A DNA stretch of 14,767 bases, taken from contig CAZRIE010000106.1 in assembly GCA_964600075.1 (NCBI GenBank), positions 1-14,767 on the forward strand. The letters are read 5' to 3'. The notes under the pieces are model-generated. The model made no database searches, was not told the DNA's origin, and worked only from the letters and a program-made list of their open reading frames with translations. The stretch's first letter is position 1, and every line of letters starts with the position of its first letter. Made by a program: the position numbers and the translations under genes. Shown here piece by piece: positions 1 to 6,970 of this stretch. This stretch comes from CAZRIE01 sp964600075 (GTDB taxonomy: Bacteria > Bacteroidota > Bacteroidia > Flavobacteriales > Flavobacteriaceae).

Positions 1-1
1 A

Positions 2-205
2 TCAAAACAATCTAATCTTAAAGGAATTTATAAATTATTAGAAAAAATTGAAGCTCATCAGGTCAAAACGATTCCCATGGGAACAGGTAATAAATCTAGC
101 CGAATTGCAGTTTGGACATTCCTTTCTAGAGAAGAACAAAAGGAGTGGAGAGAAACGAGATGGAAAACACAATTGAAGAATGAACATTTGAATTACATCC
201 GCTAA
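2..205 (+). CDS. rlmF: RlmF-like 23S rRNA (adenine-N6) methyltransferase, C-terminal fragment
   Basis: This frame is open from the window edge to a TAA at 203-205 and gives the last 67 residues of a protein whose start lies outside the window. It contains VKTIPMGTGNKSSRIAVWTF, which lines up with the C-terminal stretch of E. coli RlmF (YbiN) around VKKEMAQGQKQSRFIAWTF, followed by a similar acidic/basic tail. The preceding SKQSNLKGIYKLLEK segment fits the helix before that strand. RlmF family enzymes use S-adenosylmethionine to methylate a single adenine (A1618 in E. coli) of 23S rRNA in the cytoplasm. The SAM-binding and NPPF catalytic motifs lie upstream and cannot be seen, so the call rests on the C-terminal match only. 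Nothing suggests that the visible end is damaged. Confidence 0.82.
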   Translation, partial: SKQSNLKGIYKLLEKIEAHQVKTIPMGTGNKSSRIAVWTFLSREEQKEWRETRWKTQLKNEHLNYIR

Positions 206-324
206 AAAAATCATAAGCAAACCCAACCTAACGGTTTTACGTTTTTTTGCATAGCGATAACGCAACCAACACAAATTCCACATCTCATTCCCAATCCCTA
301 CCTTTGCCATCGATTTTAAGAACA

Positions 325-2499
325 ATGGCCGCTATTCACAGCAAAACACTTCAAGACCTTGAATTCCCAACGGTTTTACAGCAGGTTTCCGCCCGTTGTG
401 CGACCGAATTGGGCAAAGCCCGTACATTGAACATTGTACCCTTTTCCGATAGGGAGAAAATTTTAGAGAATCTTGGCCAGACGGCCGAATACCTTTCTTC
501 CTTTGTTAGTGAAAACCGGATACCAAATCATGGCTTTGAAAGTATCGATAGGGAACTCAAGCTTCTTAGAATTGAAAATACCACGCTTGAAATAAGCGGT
601 TTCCGAAAAATTGGGTCTATTTGCGTAACGGTTGCATCACATAAAAAATTCTTTAAGAAGTTTAAGGAGTACTACCCATTGCTTTTTAAAGCAATGGAAC
701 GAATTGAAGCGAATACGGATATTCCCGCTCAAATCGATAGCGTTATAGATCGTTTCGGGGAGGTAAAAGACAAAGCCTCCGATAATCTTTTCAACATTCG
801 CAGACAGATGCACCAAGTAAAAGGCAAGATCGGACAGAGTTTCGCATCTGCCCTGAATACATACCACGGCTCCGATTATTTGGATGATATTCGGGAGTCT
901 GTTGTCGAGAACCGTCGTGTTTTGGCGGTCAAAGCCATGTACCGTAGAAAAGTAAAAGGTACAGTAATGGGTAACTCGAGAACCGGAAGCATCGTTTATA
1001 TCGAACCCGAGACGACACTGAAATATAGTCGCGAACTCAACAATCTCGAGTTTGATGAAAAAGAAGAAGTACAACGAATTCTTAATGAACTAACCAATCA
1101 AATTCGCCCGTACATATCTCTTTTGGGAGCGTATCAAGAGTTTTTGGCGCATATCGATATCACCGCGGCAAAGGCACGATATGCTTCCGATACGAATTCG
1201 CTGCTTCCGAAAATCAACACGGAAAGACGTTTGTACCTTCGGGATGCCTTTCACCCCCTACTCTATTTGAGCAACAAACTCCAAAACGAAAAGACATTCC
1301 CGCAGACTATTGAATTACATTCAGAAAACCGAATTATTGTTATCTCGGGCCCGAATGCCGGTGGGAAGAGCATTACCTTAAAGACCATTGGCCTACTTCA
1401 AGTAATGCTTCAATCAGGTCTCCTAATTCCCGTTCATGAAAGGAGTTCTGTATCTTTTTTTGAAACTATTTTGACCGATATCGGCGATAATCAATCTATC
1501 GAAAACCACCTCAGCACCTATAGCTATAGGCTCAAGAACATGAATAATTTCTTGCGCATGTGCAATGAAGAAACGCTATTTCTTATTGACGAATTCGGTA
1601 CCGGAAGCGACCCTGAACTCGGCGGTGCACTAGCAGAAGCATTCTTGGAGGTATTTTATGAACGAGGCGCTTATGGAATTATCACCACCCATTATGCTAA
1701 TTTAAAGGCCTTGGCAGACGAACTGCCGCATACCACAAACGCGAATATGCTTTTTGATGGAAGTACCTTAGAGCCGACATTTCAATTAGTTCTTGGAGAG
1801 GCGGGTAGTTCATTTACTTTTGAAGTCGCCCAAAAGAATGGTATTCCTTATAGTTTAATAAACAAAGCAAAGAAGAAGATAGAGCGCGGAAAGGTTCGTT
1901 TTGACGCTACCATAGCCAAACTGCAAAAAGAACGTAGTAAAATGGCCAAAACAGGCTCTAGGTTGCAGGAAGAGGAGTCTAAAGCGAGGGAAGAGGCCGC
2001 CCGCTTGGAAAAATTGAATGCCAAGGTCAAAAGCAAATTAGAAAACTATCAAGAACTATACGACCATGACCAACGGATGATCCAATTGGGGAACAAGGTG
2101 AATAAAGCCGCGGACGGGTACTTTCAAGATAAAAAGAAACGGCCCTTGGTTTCGGAGCTTTTACGTATCGTAGAGACTGAAAACAGCAAACGAAAGAAAA
2201 AATCCGCCAACGAAACAAAGGCAGATCGTAGTAAGAAAGCCCAAGTAACACAAGAGGTTCAAAAAGAGGTTAAGGTTATTCGAGAGAAAAAACAGGTTGA
2301 AAAGAGAAAAGCCACTTTTAAAGAGAAAAATAAACCCAGGCCTGTTTTTAAAATTGATGATCGGGTTCGTATGACGGACGGAAAAGCTGTAGGTAGCATT
2401 GATAAGCTAGAAAAAGGCAAGGCCGTAGTGAATTATGGTATATTTACGACCAATGTGAGCGTGGACCAATTAGAGCTGGTAGAGCGAGGAAAAAGTTAA
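325..2499 (+). CDS. mutS2: MutS2-family ATPase without Smr domain
   Basis: The 724-residue protein belongs to the MutS2 branch of the MutS family, DNA/ribosome-associated ABC-type ATPases; Bacillus MutS2 acts on recombination intermediates and collided ribosomes. The N-terminus (KTLQDLEFPTVLQQVSARC) is the typical MutS2 opening and there is no mismatch-recognition domain I. The clamp/core region precedes the ATPase: Walker A GPNAGGKS at about residues 342-349, and Walker B LFLIDEFGTGSDPE with D422/E423. A long charged coiled coil follows (about 520-670). The protein ends in a small KOW-like beta domain (FKIDDRVRMTDGKAVGSIDK). The C-terminal Smr nuclease domain of Bacillus-type MutS2 (about 780 residues) is absent. 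I chose ATG 325 rather than the TTG at 247 because the 26 extra residues (Ser/Thr/Asn-rich) are unlike the family and homology begins at the ATG. It is transcribed alone. The downstream neighbour is convergent. Confidence 0.93.
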   Translation: MAAIHSKTLQDLEFPTVLQQVSARCATELGKARTLNIVPFSDREKILENLGQTAEYLSSFVSENRIPNHGFESIDRELKLLRIENTTLEISGFRKIGSICVTVASHKKFFKKFKEYYPLLFKAMERIEANTDIPAQIDSVIDRFGEVKDKASDNLFNIRRQMHQVKGKIGQSFASALNTYHGSDYLDDIRESVVENRRVLAVKAMYRRKVKGTVMGNSRTGSIVYIEPETTLKYSRELNNLEFDEKEEVQRILNELTNQIRPYISLLGAYQEFLAHIDITAAKARYASDTNSLLPKINTERRLYLRDAFHPLLYLSNKLQNEKTFPQTIELHSENRIIVISGPNAGGKSITLKTIGLLQVMLQSGLLIPVHERSSVSFFETILTDIGDNQSIENHLSTYSYRLKNMNNFLRMCNEETLFLIDEFGTGSDPELGGALAEAFLEVFYERGAYGIITTHYANLKALADELPHTTNANMLFDGSTLEPTFQLVLGEAGSSFTFEVAQKNGIPYSLINKAKKKIERGKVRFDATIAKLQKERSKMAKTGSRLQEEESKAREEAARLEKLNAKVKSKLENYQELYDHDQRMIQLGNKVNKAADGYFQDKKKRPLVSELLRIVETENSKRKKKSANETKADRSKKAQVTQEVQKEVKVIREKKQVEKRKATFKEKNKPRPVFKIDDRVRMTDGKAVGSIDKLEKGKAVVNYGIFTTNVSVDQLELVERGKS

Positions 2500-2536
2500 G
2501 AGTCCTAAATTCAAGCTTATAAGTCAGACCGAAATA

Positions 2537-2560
2537 TTTTAGCGTTTGTGTTCGCTAAAA
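2537..2560. terminator. Hairpin downstream of mutS2, possible terminator
   Basis: TTTTAGCG at 2537-2544 pairs perfectly with CGCTAAAA at 2553-2560 around an 8-base loop, 38 bases after the mutS2 stop and between two convergent genes. It could end transcription from either side. The call is weak: the stem is AT-rich and no T-run follows directly on the plus strand; the nearest T-rich tract starts about 20 bases later. Confidence 0.3.
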
Positions 2561-2563
2561 GTC

Positions 2564-2755
2564 TCATAATTGCTTTGGTTTTTTCCTTTTAGCTACGAGG
2601 TAATCGCTTCGAACCTTTTTAATTTTCCACAGATTCTGCCTTTCATTAGCACTTTTTATAATAGAGGCCGACACCCAAGTTGTTGAACCCACAACTTTAG
2701 ATGCCGACCATGACAAACTATAACTATTATTCGCGCCGTATACTGCTAATCGTGC
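2564..2755 (-). other. Unassigned 63-codon open frame without ATG, possible gene remnant
   Basis: Between the stop of the cytolysin-like gene and mutS2, the minus strand is open for 63 codons and ends in TGA. The translation has a protein-like composition: it contains YSLSWSASKVVGSTTWVSAS, followed by a basic, Trp/Tyr-containing end (NLWKIKKVRSDYLVAKRKKP). There is no ATG start; the only alternative start noted is a TTG at 2716. The frame lies on the same strand as the cytolysin-like gene and downstream of it, in a different reading frame. It could be the 3' end of a decayed gene or a chance open frame. I do not recognise the family. A 7-bp hairpin (2677-2697) lies inside it. Confidence 0.2.
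2677..2697. repeat. Small perfect inverted repeat downstream of the cytolysin-like gene
   Basis: AAGTTGT (2677-2683) and ACAACTT (2691-2697) form a 7-bp stem with loop TGAACCC. It lies about 80 bases beyond the cytolysin-like stop codon on the minus strand. It could help end or stabilise that transcript, but no T-run follows, so it is not called a terminator. Confidence 0.25.
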
Positions 2756-2779
2756 TTAAATACACATTTGATAACCGAT

Positions 2780-4309
2780 TTACAATTTCCGTACGTTAAT
2801 GGTCGTACATAAAAACCCAGAACAAAACCCTTCAAAATACGCGTCCTTTTTAATGTAATTCAGACTAAACTCACCCATTGTAGTCCAAATAAAGACATCT
2901 AAGAACTCGAACTGAATGCGTACATCGTGGGCACCTGCAGGTGGTTTAGCGGCGGTATTGACTTTGTTTTTGGTGACTTCGGTCCAGCCAGTGGTTTTAA
3001 AATTTTGTGTTCCCTTGGCTTTGTAAGAAAAACGAAATCTCATTTTTTGGTTTAAGTCTTTTTTGATATAGGCGTTCTTATGTGCAAAAGCGAAACTCCC
3101 ACATTGCTCGATACTGTAATCCGTAGTATACCCCATTTTCGCAAAGGTATTGTCTTTCAAATAACGGATGGTATAGGCTATGGGAACGCCGGGATTATCG
3201 CGACTATATACAGCATTCTTACCTGTAATAATGCTGTTTAACGATCCCGGTCCGACTGCGGTTACAGCTTCTGAAGCAACTTCAGCATTGCCGCCAATGG
3301 TGACTACAGTGATGTTGGAAGTCTTTAATACTTCGTCATATTCCGAATTGACCGTTCCCGTTCCGGTTACTCCGCCTGCATATTCCAATACGACATCTAA
3401 ATCAATTGAGGTATTGGTATTAGTCGTTTCCATTCTAAACATTATGATTCGACCATAGGAAACCGAATTGATATAGGCCGGAGGAGTATCAGATCTCATA
3501 GCCGCCTGTACCTGCTCCGCCGTGACCTCTGTCCCGAATACGCTTGAAGGGGCTGAAGGCGTATCCATAGTTACCGTATAAAAAACTTGTTTGTACACCA
3601 TCATCGCCACCCTCTTTTCGGTCGAACTCTCATATTCTAGCTGTGAGGCTACCGAACCCGTGGCCCACTCTAAATTAAGGCCCACATCTAAACTCATTTG
3701 TTTAGAAGAATATGAAGTAGATGCCTGATACGATGAGTTCGATGCGTTGACATACCCCTCTTGGTATGCGTTGCCATTCCACCATTCAAGAGCACCATCT
3801 ATTCCAGTTTGTATAGATGAGTTTGAAGGGTTCTCAACTATAATATTTCCTTCCGACTCTATGCCTGGTAAATCTAGACGAAGTGTTACAGCTGCCCTAT
3901 CTAATGTAAAGGGATCCGGAGCACCATCTAACATACCCTCATTGCCGATTACCAAAGCCCCAGGCCAAACAATACCGTTCGTTGGACGTAAAATAGCCAC
4001 ATCTTCAAAATTACTATCGAGAGAATAATCTGTTTTCTTACACGTATTTACTATACCTAAAGTGGGGCCTTTTGTCTTCGGTATTTCAGGCCCGGCTGTA
4101 CGTTTTGAGGGTGCACCTCCCGTATCCTTTACATTCAAAAGTGTATTAGGATCATAGCTTAGGTTCGCGATTACATCGTCGATTTCCATCGTGTTAGGAT
4201 TAATTTTTGGCCCAGGTTCATCACCACCCCCATCTTTACTGCATGACAGGCAGACAATCAAAAATAGAAATGAAAAAAAATGTTTGAAGCAAATTGGTTT
4301 TGTTTTCAT
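2780..4309 (-). CDS. Cholesterol-dependent cytolysin-like (CDC-like) pore-forming lipoprotein
   Basis: The 509-residue protein is a clear member of the thiol-activated cytolysin (CDC) superfamily. It begins with a lipoprotein signal (hydrophobic run, then LSC with Cys23 and SKDGGGDE), so it is probably membrane-anchored and possibly surface-exposed. Segments that align with perfringolysin and pneumolysin, in order: IDDVIANLSYDPNTLL, the VWPGALVIG strand, LRLDLPG, YKQVFYTVTMDTP (Y239), SVSYGR (YGR 285-287), the IGG pair G339/G340 that is needed for beta-strand pairing in pore assembly of CDCs, and NPGVPIAYTIRYLKDN. The C-terminal domain 4 is strongly divergent: the undecapeptide ECTGLAWEWWR is missing and the cholesterol-contacting Thr-Leu loop of SIWGTTLYP is not recognisable. 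Pore formation is therefore plausible, but cholesterol binding is not supported. ATG 4309 was preferred over an upstream TTG because it starts directly at the signal peptide. A TPR-HTH regulator gene is divergent, and the spacer carries repeats. Confidence 0.9.
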   Translation of the reverse strand: MKTKPICFKHFFSFLFLIVCLSCSKDGGGDEPGPKINPNTMEIDDVIANLSYDPNTLLNVKDTGGAPSKRTAGPEIPKTKGPTLGIVNTCKKTDYSLDSNFEDVAILRPTNGIVWPGALVIGNEGMLDGAPDPFTLDRAAVTLRLDLPGIESEGNIIVENPSNSSIQTGIDGALEWWNGNAYQEGYVNASNSSYQASTSYSSKQMSLDVGLNLEWATGSVASQLEYESSTEKRVAMMVYKQVFYTVTMDTPSAPSSVFGTEVTAEQVQAAMRSDTPPAYINSVSYGRIIMFRMETTNTNTSIDLDVVLEYAGGVTGTGTVNSEYDEVLKTSNITVVTIGGNAEVASEAVTAVGPGSLNSIITGKNAVYSRDNPGVPIAYTIRYLKDNTFAKMGYTTDYSIEQCGSFAFAHKNAYIKKDLNQKMRFRFSYKAKGTQNFKTTGWTEVTKNKVNTAAKPPAGAHDVRIQFEFLDVFIWTTMGEFSLNYIKKDAYFEGFCSGFLCTTINVRKL

Positions 4310-4333
4310 AATTAAAAGTTTTTTAGGATTCAA

Positions 4334-4357
4334 CAGTCCGAAATTAGAAGCGGACTG
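4334..4357. promoter_or_regulatory. Perfect inverted repeat just upstream of the cytolysin-like gene
   Basis: CAGTCCG (4334-4340) and CGGACTG (4351-4357) are perfect inverse copies separated by 10 bases, 25 bases before the ATG of the minus-strand lipoprotein gene. It is either a dyad operator or a hairpin in the mRNA leader. It shares the GGAC core with the direct repeats further upstream. Binding is not shown. Confidence 0.4.
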
Positions 4358-4378
4358 GCCCCATTCCTAATTTTAGAC

Positions 4379-4395
4379 ATGGACAAAGTATGGAC
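4379..4395. promoter_or_regulatory. ATGGAC direct repeat with 11-bp period, proximal to the cytolysin-like gene
   Basis: ATGGAC occurs at 4379-4384 and again at 4390-4395, exactly 11 bases apart, so both copies face the same side of the helix. Read on the minus strand, this site overlaps ATACTTTG, a poor match to the Bacteroidota -7 box, so a bound protein could affect transcription of the lipoprotein gene. This is an inference from spacing only. The rest of the 4310-4620 spacer is AT-rich and contains no gene that I can see. Confidence 0.4.
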
Positions 4396-4523
4396 GAGGT
4401 GTATATATTTACTCAATTGGCAATCTAGACAAGGTCAATAGACAAATAACAAAAACAATGTGCCAAGATTAATGAAGACAACGGTTAACATCATTTTTGG
4501 AGATGATAGTCATGAATAAAACC

Positions 4524-4562
4524 ATGGACCTTACATGGACAGATTACTATTTAGACACGGAC
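4524..4562. promoter_or_regulatory. Second phased ATGGAC/CGGAC repeat cluster, proximal to the regulator gene
   Basis: ATGGAC lies at 4524-4529 and 4535-4540 (11-base period), and a further CGGAC lies at 4558-4562. The GGAC cores begin at 4526, 4537 and 4559, giving steps of 11 and 22 bases. The cluster ends about 58 bases before the ATG of the regulator gene. Together with the pair at 4379-4395 it suggests one DNA-binding protein acting at both ends of the divergent spacer. Function is inferred. Confidence 0.4.
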
Positions 4563-4620
4563 ACCCGTTTTTTTATGGGAATCATAATATGTATCTTGAT
4601 TTAACTAAAAAGCCATCAAT

Positions 4621-6522
4621 ATGAAATCCAAGTGTTATATTCTAATTCCAGTTTTATGTTTTTCCGTTTGTATTATGGCACAAGACAGAAAGAAGGAACT
4701 AGATAGTTTAATAAATTATGCACAGTCGCTTCCCCAAGACACTCTAAAGGCGCAAGTATTGGGACGAATACATGAGCGTATGATGTTCATGGATAACGAA
4801 AGTGCTTTTGATTATGCCAAGCAGGCATTTGAACTTTCAAAGGCTATAGGGTATGAAAAAGGTATTGCCAACGGTTATCTTCAATTTGGCAACTATTATT
4901 ATAACCAATCAAAAAATGATTCTTCCGAAATCTATCATCAACTAGCATTGAAAAAGTTCAAGGAAATGAATTCCGTTAAAGGTCAAATCTTCGCTCTTCA
5001 TTCACTGGCCACTATTGAACGAGAAAAGGGAAATTACAATAGCGCGATTGAATTGACTGGGTTGATTTTAGGAATGTACACCGAAGAAAACAGAAAAAAT
5101 ACGGATTTAGGAAAATTCGATTTAAGAGGTTCAGAGTATGAGGTACTAGGAGCTATTTACATAGAAAAAGGGAATTACAAACTAGCTTTGGAAAATACGT
5201 TACAGGCATTAAGGCTTTTTGAAGAAGTAAAAGATGAAGTGCGGGCTGCCGATGCTTTAAAGCAAATTTCAGACATTGAGTACCAACTTGAAAATTATGC
5301 CTCAAGTCTAGATTATGCAAAGAGAGCCATTGTAATATATAGGAAAAACGACGATAAAATATATTTAAGTTATGCCCTGAATACCGCAGGATTGGCCGCG
5401 GAAAAACTAAGGCAAGTTGATACTGCCGCAAGATATTACCAAGAATCCATGGTTATGGCAAGGGAAATGAACGTACAATCAATGATTTCACAATCATTGA
5501 ACGAAATAGCGAGATTGCGTTCAGACGAAGGAAAGTTTGTGGAGGCGAGAAAACTATTGACCGAATCTTTGGTAATAGCAAAAAAGCTGGATATTAAATT
5601 AGATCTGACCGAGGCGTTACAAGGGATGGCCAATCTAAATGTATTACAAAACAATTTATCAGGTGCCCTGTCCAACATTAATGAAGTCATATCTATTTCC
5701 AATGAAATAGGTGCTCTGCCAACAGAACGGGACGCACTTAGGACAAGAGCCGAAATCAGGAATAAAATGAATCAACCTAACCTAGCGTATGCTGATTACA
5801 AACAATATCATGCCTTAAGTGACACGATTTACAATACTAAAAAATCTCAACAGATAGAAGAATTAAAAACTATTTACGAAACCGAAAAGAAAAAGTCGGA
5901 AATCGCATTGCAGAAAGAACAAATAAATACACTAAATGAAAAGGTAAAGGTAGATAGGCTTACAAAGGGACTCTATGGTGGAGGAACAATAGCGGGGTTG
6001 GCCCTATCTGGACTCCTATTCTTTGGTTTCCGTCAACGGATAAAAAAGAACAAGATAGCGCGTGAGAAACAAAATGAAATTTATAAACAGGAAATAGCCC
6101 ATAAAAAGAAGGAACTCACAAGTCAAACTTTGCATTTGGTACAAAAAAATACGTTTATACAAGAGTTAATGGAAAATCTGGAAAATATAAAAAACTCGCC
6201 TGAAAAGTTTAAAATGGAATTCCGACGTATGGTTATGCTACTCAAAAAAGAGAATGCTTCGGATAAGGATTGGGAAGTCTTCAAAACCTATTTTGCAGAT
6301 GTTCACAATGACTTTGACCAAAAACTAAAAACACTTTATGCCGATATTTCAGAAAAAGAAATACGCTTGGCCGCATTTCTAAGGATGAATTTGACCACCA
6401 AGGAAATTGCTGCAACCTTGAATGTCTTGCCAGATAGCATCTTAAAATCAAAGTACAGATTGAAAAAGAAGTTACAATTAAGCAAAGAGCAAAATTTGAC
6501 TAGTTTCTTAAATCAAATCTAA
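4621..6522 (+). CDS. TPR-repeat, membrane-anchored transcriptional regulator with LuxR-like HTH
   Basis: This 633-residue protein has the Bacteroidota-specific regulator layout. Residues 1 to about 20 form an export signal (MKSKCYILIPVLCFSVCIMA). A long array of TPR helices follows (about 45-420, for example YLQFGNYYYNQSKNDSSEIY and ALRLFEEVKDEVRAADALKQ). After a short coiled coil there is one transmembrane helix (about 451-470, TIAGLALSGLLFFGF). A cytoplasmic coiled coil leads to a C-terminal helix-turn-helix (about 576-620, ISEKEIRLAAFLRMNLTTKE then IAATLNVLPDSILKSKYRLK). The expected topology is a periplasmic TPR sensor with a DNA-binding domain inside the cell. ATG 4621 is placed directly at the signal peptide. 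No ligand can be read from the sequence. The gene is divergent from the cytolysin-like lipoprotein gene, which makes that gene or itself a likely target, but this is inference. Confidence 0.88.
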   Translation: MKSKCYILIPVLCFSVCIMAQDRKKELDSLINYAQSLPQDTLKAQVLGRIHERMMFMDNESAFDYAKQAFELSKAIGYEKGIANGYLQFGNYYYNQSKNDSSEIYHQLALKKFKEMNSVKGQIFALHSLATIEREKGNYNSAIELTGLILGMYTEENRKNTDLGKFDLRGSEYEVLGAIYIEKGNYKLALENTLQALRLFEEVKDEVRAADALKQISDIEYQLENYASSLDYAKRAIVIYRKNDDKIYLSYALNTAGLAAEKLRQVDTAARYYQESMVMAREMNVQSMISQSLNEIARLRSDEGKFVEARKLLTESLVIAKKLDIKLDLTEALQGMANLNVLQNNLSGALSNINEVISISNEIGALPTERDALRTRAEIRNKMNQPNLAYADYKQYHALSDTIYNTKKSQQIEELKTIYETEKKKSEIALQKEQINTLNEKVKVDRLTKGLYGGGTIAGLALSGLLFFGFRQRIKKNKIAREKQNEIYKQEIAHKKKELTSQTLHLVQKNTFIQELMENLENIKNSPEKFKMEFRRMVMLLKKENASDKDWEVFKTYFADVHNDFDQKLKTLYADISEKEIRLAAFLRMNLTTKEIAATLNVLPDSILKSKYRLKKKLQLSKEQNLTSFLNQI

Positions 6523-6525
6523 AGT

Positions 6526-6558
6526 TTTGGGCCATAGCATAAAGCAACCGTATCTTTA
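6526..6558 (+). promoter_or_regulatory. Possible Bacteroidota-type promoter for the DCC-family gene
   Basis: TTTG at 6526-6529 and TATCTTTA at 6551-6558 are separated by 21 bases and resemble the Bacteroidota TTTG / TAnnTTTG elements, with the last base of the -7 box off consensus. If it is used, transcription would start close to the GTG at 6563 and the mRNA would be almost leaderless. The alternative is readthrough from the regulator gene. Confidence 0.25.
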
Positions 6559-6562
6559 CATA

Positions 6563-6970
6563 GTGGAAAAATCAAAAAAAATTGTCCTTTTCGATGGGGT
6601 CTGTAACCTATGCAATGGTGCAATCCAGTTTATTATAAAACGGGATAATTCAGATATTTTCCGCTATGCCGCGTTGCAAAGTGATATAGGAAAACAAATC
6701 GTTTCCGAGCGAAATATCGATATTTCAAAGGTAGATTCCATCATTCTTATCGATCCAGGGGTTGTTTACTACATAAAGTCCACCGCTGCGCTGGAAATTG
6801 GCAAGGGGTTGAAAGGCTACCGCACCATTTCATCGGTATTGCTATGGTTTCCCAGTACATTACGAGATATCGTATACGATTTTATAGCCAGAAACCGATA
6901 TCAATGGTATGGAAAGAAAGAGGAATGTATGGTACCATCACCCGAATTAAAGGCCAAGTTTTTGGATTGA
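6563..6970 (+). CDS. DCC family (DUF393) thiol-disulfide oxidoreductase-like protein
   Basis: About 135 residues with the family signature near the N-terminus: IVLFDGVCNLCNGAIQFI, where the DxxCxxC arrangement (DGVCNLC) defines the DCC group. The later YAALQSDIGKQI, STAALEIGKGL and C-terminal RYQWYGKKEECMVPSPELK segments also fit. DCC proteins are predicted thioredoxin-fold redox proteins. Their substrates are mostly unknown, and the assignment says nothing about this one's partner. No ATG precedes the conserved core, so the start is uncertain: I chose GTG 6563, which puts a normal short N-terminus (EKSKK) before the first strand. A TTG at 6527 would add 12 residues. The gene follows the regulator with a 40-base gap, so co-transcription is possible. 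Its TGA stop directly touches the stop of the convergent hydrolase. Confidence 0.87.
   Translation: MEKSKKIVLFDGVCNLCNGAIQFIIKRDNSDIFRYAALQSDIGKQIVSERNIDISKVDSIILIDPGVVYYIKSTAALEIGKGLKGYRTISSVLLWFPSTLRDIVYDFIARNRYQWYGKKEECMVPSPELKAKFLD

Noticed and set aside
247..324. TTG-initiated 26-residue N-terminal extension of MutS2
   Set aside because: The extension is Ser/Thr/Asn-rich and unlike MutS2 openings, and an ATG stands exactly where family similarity begins.
38..325. 95-codon minus-strand open frame covering the rlmF end and the mutS2 leader
   Set aside because: It overlaps the recognisable RlmF C-terminus, has a composition without any family likeness, and is better explained as a shadow of the real gene.
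637..1074. 145-codon minus-strand open frame inside mutS2
   Set aside because: It is antisense to the MutS2 core and low in recognisable features; treated as a shadow frame.
2677..2697. Possible tRNA T-arm, because the minus strand reads GTTGTGGGTTCAACAAC
   Set aside because: No acceptor, D or anticodon arms can be folded around it and no CCA or tRNA-length structure is present; a chance resemblance.
4310..4333. Upstream TTG start adding eight residues to the cytolysin-like lipoprotein
   Set aside because: The ATG at 4309 is followed at once by a normal charged n-region and hydrophobic signal sequence; the extra residues only lengthen the signal.
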